Source of the DNA: an uncultured Candidatus Melainabacteria bacterium
GTDB taxonomy: Bacteria > Cyanobacteriota > Vampirovibrionia > Gastranaerophilales > Gastranaerophilaceae
DNA: 33,548 nt
Assembly: GCA_937898445.1 (NCBI GenBank)
Contig: CALEJY010000016.1
Coordinates: forward strand, 1 to 33,548
Reading direction: 5' to 3'
The position numbers and the translations under genes are program-made. Of the stretch, positions 24,537 through 30,294 are shown piece after piece (the stretch's first letter is position 1; each line of letters opens with the position of its first letter). Below the pieces are notes generated by a model. That model worked only from the letters and a program-made list of their open reading frames with translations. It was not told the origin of the DNA and did no database searches.

Positions 24537-26269
24537 TAAATTCAACTAATTTATTAACAATTAAATCAAATCAAATCAACCACACAACTTTTTCCGGTGC
24601 GGCAGCTCCTGTTACAAATCCTCAAACTCAACCAAAGACAACAAATTCAGGCTTGTTAAACACTTATTTGAACAATATGGCAATGATTAATGCTCCTGTT
24701 GTAAAAGTTCAAAAACCTGAAACCACTGCTCCTGTGAATTATCACAACGATTTGAGGACTTTGTTCAAAAATAACGAAGCCAAAATTCTTATGATTGTTC
24801 CTAGAACTTTCAATGCACAAGACAAAAACGGCAACGAATATATTGATGGCGACGAAATTCACGGAACATTTTTGAACGCTATCGACAGACTAGATGAGGT
24901 TAAAGCGGATGGATTTAACACCCTTCACGTACTTCCGATTAACCCGACAGGAAAAATGAAAGCGATGGGAACTGCAGGTTCTTTGTATTCACCAAAAGAC
25001 TTGTTAGCAATCGATCCTAACCTTATTGATCAAAAAGACCCGAGAAGTGACAAAGAACAGTTTAAAGCTTTTATTGACGAATGCCATAAACGCAATATCA
25101 AGGTAATGATTGATTTGCCAAGTTGCGCCTCTTACGATATGTTCCTAGAACACCCTGAATGGATGGCTATGGAAAGCGATGGACTTGCTAAAACTCCACA
25201 AGGATGGAACGATATCAGAATGTTTCAACCTTGGAAAGACGAAGGCAAAAGAACTTTGAACCCTAAATTGTTGGAATTGCATAAACAATTTGTTGATATG
25301 TGCATAGATTTAGGCGTTGACGGAATTAGAGCCGATGTAGCAAGAGCGAAACCTGTTGAATTTTGGGATGTTTTAATCCCTTATTCTCACATGAGAGATC
25401 CTGAATTTGGCTGGCTTGCAGAAACTTATACTTATGAAGATGCTTCCCCACAAGCCAATATGCCTTATGATAGACCGCAAGACTCTTTGCGTGCAGGATT
25501 TGATATGATTTACGGACAATATCATATTTTTCACGAATTTCCTGATGCGACAACATTTATGAACTACGTAAAAGAACAACTTGATATGTCATACAGTTTG
25601 CCGAAAGGAAAATCTTTAATCGGTTCTTTTGCGACACACGATGACATTTCACCGATGTTTCACGGCGGAGCAGATTACTGCAACTTAACAATGGGCTTGC
25701 AAGCAACTTTGCCTATGCTTAACCCTTATATCGTTGACGGTTATCAATCAGGCGACAATTATTCTTACAAATACGAAGATAGCCACAACCCTGTAACACA
25801 AACAGATAACAACGAAATGACCGTTCACAGAGGCAGACTTGATATCTTCAACCTATCAAGAAAACCTGGTGGCGAACAACCTGAAATCGGTAAATTTATG
25901 AAAAGCGCATTTGATATGCGTGAAAAATACAAAGACGTAATAACAAAAGGAACATTTATCCAATTAGACAAATCTAAGGATAAAAACGACCAAGTTATCG
26001 CTTACGCAAGACATTTGAACGGCAAAACCCTTCTAGTTGTAGCAAACAAAAACGTAAACCGCCCGACTGCTTGCAAAATCAAAGTTCCTACTCTAAAAGC
26101 TGACCAAAAGTTGGAAAACCTTCTTCCTTCATACGGACAAGAAAGTATTCTACAAGCTCACGACAATGAGTTGAGCGTAAATCTTGGTCCTGCAAGAGTT
26201 CACGTATTTGAAATTGATACTCCGAATATTGAAAACTATTGCAACAAAATTTATAGACAAAACATATAA
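24533..26269 (+). CDS. GH13 alpha-amylase-superfamily protein resembling GlgE
   Basis: A 578-residue protein without a signal peptide. After a polar N-terminus (1-75, containing TTFSGA), a GH13 barrel begins. LPINPTGK (134-141), IDLPSC (193-198), GIRADVARAKPVEFWDVLI (264-282; Asp268 nucleophile), WLAETYT (Glu297 acid/base) and FATHDD (Asp370) keep all three catalytic acids. The usual NH of region I is replaced by Cys198-Ala199. The PINPTGK, SC...EHPEW and DVARAKPVEFW patterns recall GlgE (GH13_3), the maltose-1-phosphate maltosyltransferase, but the large GlgE N-terminal domains are missing. The substrate is therefore uncertain. Its ATG overlaps the preceding stop, with AAGGTGG upstream. A terminator at 26308 ends the operon. 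Confidence 0.8.
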   Translation: MINSTNLLTIKSNQINHTTFSGAAAPVTNPQTQPKTTNSGLLNTYLNNMAMINAPVVKVQKPETTAPVNYHNDLRTLFKNNEAKILMIVPRTFNAQDKNGNEYIDGDEIHGTFLNAIDRLDEVKADGFNTLHVLPINPTGKMKAMGTAGSLYSPKDLLAIDPNLIDQKDPRSDKEQFKAFIDECHKRNIKVMIDLPSCASYDMFLEHPEWMAMESDGLAKTPQGWNDIRMFQPWKDEGKRTLNPKLLELHKQFVDMCIDLGVDGIRADVARAKPVEFWDVLIPYSHMRDPEFGWLAETYTYEDASPQANMPYDRPQDSLRAGFDMIYGQYHIFHEFPDATTFMNYVKEQLDMSYSLPKGKSLIGSFATHDDISPMFHGGADYCNLTMGLQATLPMLNPYIVDGYQSGDNYSYKYEDSHNPVTQTDNNEMTVHRGRLDIFNLSRKPGGEQPEIGKFMKSAFDMREKYKDVITKGTFIQLDKSKDKNDQVIAYARHLNGKTLLVVANKNVNRPTACKIKVPTLKADQKLENLLPSYGQESILQAHDNELSVNLGPARVHVFEIDTPNIENYCNKIYRQNI

Positions 26270-26307
26270 AACGCAAAATAAGAAGGCACATTAAATAAAC
26301 ATCAGTT

Positions 26308-26338
26308 ACAGCCGTTACATCTGACGGCTGTATTTTTT
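26308..26338 (+). terminator. Intrinsic terminator of the GH13 operon
   Basis: ACAGCCGT (26308-26315) pairs with ACGGCTGT (26324-26331) around an 8-base loop and is followed by ATTTTTTG. It lies 38 bases after the GH13 stop codon. Confidence 0.85.
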
Positions 26339-26365
26339 GATTTTTTTTAATGTTTGAGTTAGAAT
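26337..26365 (+). promoter_or_regulatory. panD promoter
   Basis: TTGATT (26337-26342), a 17-base spacer made largely of T, then TAGAAT (26360-26365). The -35 starts in the T run of the preceding terminator. The start would be near 26372, just before or within GGCGAGG, which is the only candidate ribosome-binding site. Confidence 0.55.
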
Positions 26366-26384
26366 ATTCAGGCGAGGTATAAAT

Positions 26385-26741
26385 ATGCTACAAGAATTTA
26401 TTAGTTCAAAAATACACAGAGCCACAGTTACAGATGCAAATCTTAACTATGTAGGTTCAATTACGATTGACGAAGCGTTGATGAACGCATCAAAAATTAA
26501 AGAATGGCAAAAAGTTGATATCCTAAACATCAATAACGGAGAAAGATTTCATACTTATGTAATCAAGGGAAAAGCTAATTCCGGAATGATTTGCCTAAAC
26601 GGAGCAGCAGCTAGAAAAGCTCAACCGGGAGATAAAGTTATTATTATTGCTTATGGATTGTACAATCCGGAAGAATTGAACGATTACAAGCCGACAATCG
26701 TAATCGTTGATGATGAAAACAAGGTTACGCAATCTAAATAG
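26385..26741 (+). CDS. panD: Aspartate 1-decarboxylase
   Basis: A 118-residue pyruvoyl enzyme that decarboxylates L-aspartate to beta-alanine for pantothenate and coenzyme A. It is made as a proenzyme that cleaves itself between Gly24 and Ser25 (YVGSITID), with Ser25 becoming the pyruvoyl group. SKIHRATVTDA is the N-terminal substrate-binding segment, and GAAARKAQPGDKVIIIAYG is the usual C-terminal half. The length is normal. It has its own promoter and GGCGAGG before the ATG. No other pantothenate gene is adjacent, and repeat elements follow. Confidence 0.95.
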   Translation: MLQEFISSKIHRATVTDANLNYVGSITIDEALMNASKIKEWQKVDILNINNGERFHTYVIKGKANSGMICLNGAAARKAQPGDKVIIIAYGLYNPEELNDYKPTIVIVDDENKVTQSK

Positions 26742-26748
26742 AAGAACT

Positions 26749-26904
26749 TGTCATTGCGAGTGGAGTATAACGAAATGTCGCAATCTCATTTATATTAAAG
26801 TAGCCAACTGTGACAACATTGAAAATAACTTAATATACCCTGAACCAAGTTCAGGGTATATTAATGTTGATAATATATTGCGCAACAAGTGTGCGATGAC
26901 ATGG
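26749..26904. repeat. Three intergenic palindromic units between panD and yajQ
   Basis: The 319 bases from 26742 to 27060 hold no convincing gene. A TGTCATTGCGAG...GTCGCAATCTC unit (26749-26790) matches 14319-14360. A perfect hairpin follows at 26830-26864, with 16-base arms TTAATATACCCTGAAC and GTTCAGGGTATATTAA and a 3-base loop. A minus-strand TGTCATCGCACACTTGTTGC unit lies at 26876-26904. The rest, about 26940-27020, is low-complexity TTCACT-type sequence like that at 1020-1048. Confidence 0.7.
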
Positions 26905-27060
26905 AATAGTGATATGAATGGAAATAACTTTACTGATAAGGTCTATTCACTATTCTCCACTCACTAATTTTTACCGATAAGGACTTTTCACGTTTCACTT
27001 CTCACTTTTCACTAAAGACACTTGCCTTTACTCTTGCAAAAGTCCTAATCACATTTAAAA

Positions 27061-27561
27061 CTATCTATAATTAGTAAACTGCAACGGATAATCGTATTTT
27101 TCTTCGTTACTTCTCAACAATCTGATAACTTCCTGCAAATCATCTTTATCCTTGCCTGAAACTCTAACCTGATCGCCTTGAATTGAAGCTTGAACTTTCT
27201 TTTTTGTTTCTTTAATATCCGCAACAATCTTTTTCGCCAATTCCTGATTTAATCCTTTTTTAAGGTTAATAACCTGACGAACTTTACCACCTAAAGCGTT
27301 TTCAGCCGGTTGTGGGTCAAGTATTCTTGTACTCAAATTTCTTTTTACCAATTTTGTTTGCAAAATATCATAAATATTTCTCAATTTCATATCGTCGCTT
27401 GTCGTAATAGTAATCGCTTTATCCCCTTCTAATTCAACAGATGAACCGGAATCTTTCAAATCAAAACGAGATGCCACATCCCTTTTTACCTGATCAACCG
27501 CATTAACCAATTCTTGTTTATCAAATTCTGATACAACATCAAAACTGCAATCTTTTGCCAT
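27061..27561 (-). CDS. yajQ: YajQ-family nucleotide-binding protein
   Basis: A 166-residue cytoplasmic protein of the YajQ family, whose members bind nucleotides, in some species cyclic di-GMP. MAKDCSFDVVSEFDKQELVNA is the near-invariant start. SRFDLK and RQVINLKKGLNQELAKKIV mark the two ferredoxin-like halves. VQASIQGDQVRVSGKDKDDLQEVI and the YPLQFTNYR ending are typical. The ATG has AAGGGAG upstream. The role in this organism is unknown. A hairpin and repeats separate it from the neighbouring small membrane protein gene. Confidence 0.93.
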   Translation of the reverse strand: MAKDCSFDVVSEFDKQELVNAVDQVKRDVASRFDLKDSGSSVELEGDKAITITTSDDMKLRNIYDILQTKLVKRNLSTRILDPQPAENALGGKVRQVINLKKGLNQELAKKIVADIKETKKKVQASIQGDQVRVSGKDKDDLQEVIRLLRSNEEKYDYPLQFTNYR

Positions 27562-27609
27562 AATATAACTCCCTTCTTTTTTACTTTTTTGAAAATCATA
27601 GCACAGAAA

Positions 27610-27634
27610 AGCGTAAGATTAAATACCTTACGCT
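27610..27634 (-). terminator. Stem-loop upstream of yajQ
   Basis: AGCGTAAG (27610-27617) pairs with CTTACGCT (27627-27634) around a 9-base loop. On the minus strand it is followed by TTTTCTGTG, a weak T run. It could end transcripts from the small gene at 27783-28163 before yajQ. Confidence 0.45.
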
Positions 27635-27681
27635 GATATATTTTTGGGGTTGTATATTATAAAAATTTTATATTTATTAAC

Positions 27682-27775
27682 TGTCATTACGAGGAGCGCA
27701 GCACGTAGTAATCGCATTTATATAATCCCCCTCCTCGAAATCTAAGATTTCGGTCCTCCCACAAGTGGAGGACAT
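27682..27775. repeat. TGTCATTACGAGGAGCG repeat and adjacent palindromes
   Basis: TGTCATTACGAGGAGCGCAG through TAATCGC (27682-27715) is the third copy of this unit. It is followed by CGAAATCTAAGATTTCG (a perfect 8-base stem around one A) and TCCTCCCACAAGTGGAGGA. No gene is present in these bases. Confidence 0.65.
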
Positions 27776-27782
27776 GATAGTT

Positions 27783-28163
27783 CTACGGGGTTTTCTTTTT
27801 ACCCTTAAACACATTTTTTATAGAATTCCAAGTTGATGCGAAATATTTTTTCACACCGCCGGATTTTTTAATACTTTTTCTTAAAGGAGCAATACTTCCG
27901 AGCGCAACAATTGTACCTAAAGCTATTAAAACCTTTTTGAAAGTATGTTTATCTTCATTCGATTTTTGGTTCATTATTTCAACTTTATCACGATCAGGTT
28001 GTTGTTGCATACGCACACCGCCAAGATAAGATGTATTACCGGTCATTCCGCCATACATGCCTGTACCATAGCCATACATTCCCATCGGCATTCCCATAGT
28101 AGGAAGTGTACTGTTCGCCAAGTCCTGATGAATTATCGGCGTGTCAAAATCTCCACCAATCAT
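27783..28163 (-). CDS. Small Gly/Met/Tyr-rich membrane protein of unknown function
   Basis: A 126-residue protein. The N-terminal half contains GMPMGMYGYGTGMYGGMTG, a low-complexity Gly/Met/Tyr stretch (about 25-43). A polar segment leads to one hydrophobic helix (FKKVLIALGTIVALGSIAPL, about 76-95), and the C-terminus is strongly basic and ends KKKTP. There is no signal peptide. The layout (polar N-terminus, single helix) is like the first third of the protein at 16632. The ATG at 28163 has GGAG nine bases upstream; the longer start at 28190 lies before that site. I recognise no family. Confidence 0.6.
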   Translation of the reverse strand: MIGGDFDTPIIHQDLANSTLPTMGMPMGMYGYGTGMYGGMTGNTSYLGGVRMQQQPDRDKVEIMNQKSNEDKHTFKKVLIALGTIVALGSIAPLRKSIKKSGGVKKYFASTWNSIKNVFKGKKKTP

Positions 28164-28257
28164 AATGGTTTCTCCAAACTTTATTACCAACCTTACATTT
28201 ATATAAAGTATTTTTTTAGTTCAAAATTTACTTTTTTATTAAGGAATGTTAAATTAT

Positions 28258-28550
28258 TTCCTTCCCTAGAGGTAAGGGGCGGGATGAGTGATATCCCGTA
28301 GGGAAAACATAATAATCGAAATTAGCACCCACCTTTATCCTCCCTCATAAGGGAGGAATTTTTTGCTCCTTTCCCTAAAAGAGGGAAGGGATGGGGATGG
28401 GTGATATCCCGTAAGGAGAAAGTGATAATCTAAATCAGCCACAGCTTACATCACCTCTCACAAAACGTGACATTTAGTCACCTTTTGTTCGGCACAGTCT
28501 TAATGGAGGACAATTTTATCCCCCTTGCAAAGGGGAAATAAAAGGGGGGA
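28258..28550. repeat. Repeat-rich intergenic region with several GCACCCA-type units
   Basis: The 411 bases from 28164 to 28574 contain no gene I can support. 28258-28309 is a minus-oriented unit (CTTCCCTAGAGGTAAGGGG...GTGATATCCCGTAGGG). 28321-28362 is a plus unit (TTAGCACCCACC, stem CCTCCCTCATAAGGGAGG). 28370-28422 is a minus unit (TTTCCCTAAAAGAGGGAAGG...GGGTGATATCCCG). TCCCCCTT (28519-28526) and AAGGGGGGA (28542-28550) form a further hairpin. Confidence 0.65.
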
Positions 28551-28575
28551 TTGAAATTAATAATATACAAACAAA

Positions 28576-28607
28576 AAAACAGAGGCTGATTTCTCAACCT
28601 CTGTTTT
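28576..28607 (-). terminator. Terminator of rpmI-rplT
   Basis: AAAACAGAGG (28576-28585) pairs with CCTCTGTTTT (28598-28607). On the minus strand the stem is followed by TTTTTTTG, a good T run, 31 bases after the rplT stop. Confidence 0.85.
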
Positions 28608-28637
28608 CTTAAACACATCTATCTAAATATTGTAAAA

Positions 28638-28991
28638 CTATTTAGCAGCTTTAGCAGCAGCGTCGAATACTACTGAAAATGCTTCAGGATCTCTAACTGC
28701 CAAGTCAGCCAACATTTTTCTGTTAACAGTGATGTTAGCTTTTTTGCAAGCGTTTACAAATCTAGAATAGCTCATGCCACGTTCTCTAACAGCTGCGTTA
28801 ATTCTTACAATCCATAAGCTACGCATGTTACGTTTTGTAGCACGTCTATCTCTGTAAGCATATTTCAAAGCTTTCATAACTGCACAGTTTGCAACTTTGA
28901 AAATTCTGCTTCTTGCACCAATAAAGCCTTTAGCTAGTTTTAATATTTTTTTATGTCTTTTGCGTAATACATTACCACGTTTTACTCTCAT
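28638..28991 (-). CDS. rplT: 50S ribosomal protein L20
   Basis: A 117-residue basic protein of normal length that binds 23S rRNA early in large-subunit assembly. MRVKRGNVLRKRHKKILKLA and YAYRDRRATKRNMRSLWIVRINAA are classic L20 segments, and YSRFVNACKKANITVNRKMLADLA is the C-terminal RNA-binding and regulatory part. It follows rpmI by 11 bases, the usual order. infC, which precedes these genes in many bacteria, is not adjacent; a small XRE regulator gene is there instead. Confidence 0.97.
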   Translation of the reverse strand: MRVKRGNVLRKRHKKILKLAKGFIGARSRIFKVANCAVMKALKYAYRDRRATKRNMRSLWIVRINAAVRERGMSYSRFVNACKKANITVNRKMLADLAVRDPEAFSVVFDAAAKAAK

Positions 28992-29002
28992 TTACCTGCC
29001 TC

Positions 29003-29212
29003 CTATCTTGCATACTTTCTGTAAGGTAACTCTTTTGAAATCAATTTGAAATGTGAATCAGAAATTGAAATCATTTTGAAAATTCTGCGTTTTCTAGAAG
29101 CAGATTTGTGTTGAAGTAAGTGGCCGATACCAGCTTGTCTTCTAACAATTTTACCTGTTGCAGTAACTTTGTAACGTTTTGCACCAGATTTGTGTGTTTT
29201 CATTTTTGGCAT
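29003..29212 (-). CDS. rpmI: 50S ribosomal protein L35
   Basis: A 69-residue basic ribosomal protein. MPKMKTHKSGAKRYKVTATGK is the invariant N-terminus, and HLLQHKSASRKRR the middle. AGAGG lies upstream of the ATG. The start is preceded by a leader of about 78 bases from the promoter at 29297-29325. It includes a possible GGC...GCC hairpin that could serve L20-type autoregulation; I cannot establish that by eye. Confidence 0.97.
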   Translation of the reverse strand: MPKMKTHKSGAKRYKVTATGKIVRRQAGIGHLLQHKSASRKRRIFKMISISDSHFKLISKELPYRKYAR

Positions 29213-29296
29213 TTTAACCTCTTTCTGTGCATAGCACGACTTTTCGATTACTTTGAAACTTCAGGCATACCAAAGCCATAAAATTTCTGTCAATTA

Positions 29297-29325
29297 ATTA
29301 TAATATGCAAAATCTTTATTTGCAA
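29297..29325 (-). promoter_or_regulatory. Promoter of rpmI-rplT
   Basis: On the minus strand: TTGCAA (29325-29320), 17 bases, TATAAT (29302-29297). The start would be near 29290, giving a leader of about 78 bases. The -35 begins seven bases past the end of the XRE gene. Confidence 0.75.
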
Positions 29326-29331
29326 GGGGAT

Positions 29332-29538
29332 TTAAAATTTTGTTAAGTCCGACACTGTAGTTTCAAGCACCTCAGCGATTTCAATTATTGTATCGAGTGA
29401 AGGTTTTGAAAACGCAACCTCAATTTTCCCTACAAAATTTAGGCTCATATCTAGTTTGTCAGCAAGTTCTTGTTGAGTTAAACCAAGTTTTTTTCGCCTC
29501 ATTTTTATATTTTTGCCTAACATTTTGTAAAAATCCAT
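29332..29538 (-). CDS. Small XRE-family transcriptional regulator
   Basis: A 68-residue protein made almost entirely of an HTH_3/Cro-C1 domain: LGKNIKMRRKKLGLTQQELA, then DKLDMSLNFVGKIEVAFSKP, then LDTIIEIAEVLETTVSDL. It has no sensor domain. Its ATG overlaps one of two matching 19-base operators in the space shared with the divergent prepilin gene, so it probably regulates both itself and the prepilin. There is no Shine-Dalgarno site. TAAACT (on the minus strand at 29550-29545) would put the transcript start on the ATG. The next gene downstream, rpmI, has its own promoter. Confidence 0.85.
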   Translation of the reverse strand: MDFYKMLGKNIKMRRKKLGLTQQELADKLDMSLNFVGKIEVAFSKPSLDTIIEIAEVLETTVSDLTKF

Positions 29539-29556
29539 ACGTACAGTTTATACGTA
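29538..29556. promoter_or_regulatory. XRE operator 1
   Basis: TACGTACAGTTTATACGTA: two TACGTA half-sites separated by seven bases. It touches the start codon of the XRE gene and includes its candidate -10. It matches operator 2 at 14 or more of 19 positions, including both half-sites. Confidence 0.7.
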
Positions 29557-29571
29557 AGCGATAGGCAAATA

Positions 29572-29590
29572 TACGTACTATTGATACGTA
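29572..29590. promoter_or_regulatory. XRE operator 2
   Basis: TACGTACTATTGATACGTA has the same length and the same half-sites as operator 1, 34 bases away centre to centre (about three helical turns). It includes TTGATA (29581-29586), a candidate -35 of the prepilin gene, so a bound regulator would block that promoter. Confidence 0.7.
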
Positions 29591-29637
29591 GATTAACAAA
29601 ATAAGATATGGCAAAATTAACACAAAAAGGAGATTTT

Positions 29638-30252
29638 ATGAAAAATAGAGCTTTCACTCTAGCAGAAGTTTTAATCACACTCGGCATAATAGGGGTTGTT
29701 GCAGCATTAACAATACCTAGTTTAATTAACTCATACAAAGATAAACAATTCAAAACTGCATACAAAAAGGCTTATTCTGATATGCAAAATGTATTTCTTG
29801 ATGCGATATTTGAAGGAAGTTTAACAAGAAACAAACAATTTGATGTAAAATCGACAGAAGAAGAATTTGGAATTATGAAAGAAAAGTTTAAAATTGTTAC
29901 CGATTGTGGAAAAGAAATTTCAGCTTGTTGGGGAGAAGGTGAACTGATTGGGGAAGGGAGTTCTTATCCTAAAGACGTAGAATCCACCTGCTTTACAGAT
30001 GCTTCCGGAAGAAGTTGGTGTACATATTATAATGCTGAAAATATTTTTTTAGTGGATACAAATGGGTTAAAACTACCAAACAAATTTGGAAAAGACAGGT
30101 GGTATTTTGTTCCTGCTAATGAAAATGGAAACAGAACTGGTATTGCAGCTAACTATAAAAAAATTGCACCGTTTATTAATTCTGATATAAATAATAAAGA
30201 TGTTTGGTGTCACTATCCTCCTTGTAATTTTAAAAGTTGGCTATATGAATAA
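29638..30252 (+). CDS. Type IV prepilin / pseudopilin-like protein
   Basis: A 204-residue prepilin: leader MKNRA, cleavage, then FTLAEVLITLGIIGVVAALTI with Glu at +5. The globular part has several Cys (TDCGKEISACW, STCFTDASGRSWC, WCHYPPC) that could form disulfides, and VDTNGLKLPNKFGKDRW, the motif shared with the other two prepilins. The ATG is preceded by AAGGAG, seven bases away. An upstream ATG at 29608 is in frame but lacks a site. The divergent XRE gene and its two operators suggest that this prepilin is switched by that regulator. A strong terminator follows. Confidence 0.85.
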   Translation: MKNRAFTLAEVLITLGIIGVVAALTIPSLINSYKDKQFKTAYKKAYSDMQNVFLDAIFEGSLTRNKQFDVKSTEEEFGIMKEKFKIVTDCGKEISACWGEGELIGEGSSYPKDVESTCFTDASGRSWCTYYNAENIFLVDTNGLKLPNKFGKDRWYFVPANENGNRTGIAANYKKIAPFINSDINNKDVWCHYPPCNFKSWLYE

Positions 30253-30260
30253 AAAAGTAG

Positions 30261-30280
30261 GGCGGGATACCTATCCCGCC
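30261..30280. terminator. Bidirectional terminator between prepilin and nadE
   Basis: GGCGGGATA (30261-30269) and TATCCCGCC (30272-30280) form a perfect 9-base stem. On the plus strand GTTTTG follows. On the minus strand CTACTTTTTTA follows, a better T run for the end of ddl-ftsQ-nadE. Confidence 0.8.
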
Positions 30281-30294
30281 GTTTTGTCAATCTA

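Noticed and set aside
26707..26967. Open frame of 86 codons after panD
   Set aside because: It is mostly a translation of the TGTCATTGC repeat and the perfect hairpin, and it overlaps the end of panD without a ribosome-binding site.
5917..28550. Possible CRISPR array
   Set aside because: The repeats are scattered singly or in inverted pairs, without regular spacers and without cas genes.
29517..29765. Minus-strand open frame overlapping the XRE operators and the prepilin start
   Set aside because: It crosses both operators and the prepilin leader, which is clearly coding on the other strand.
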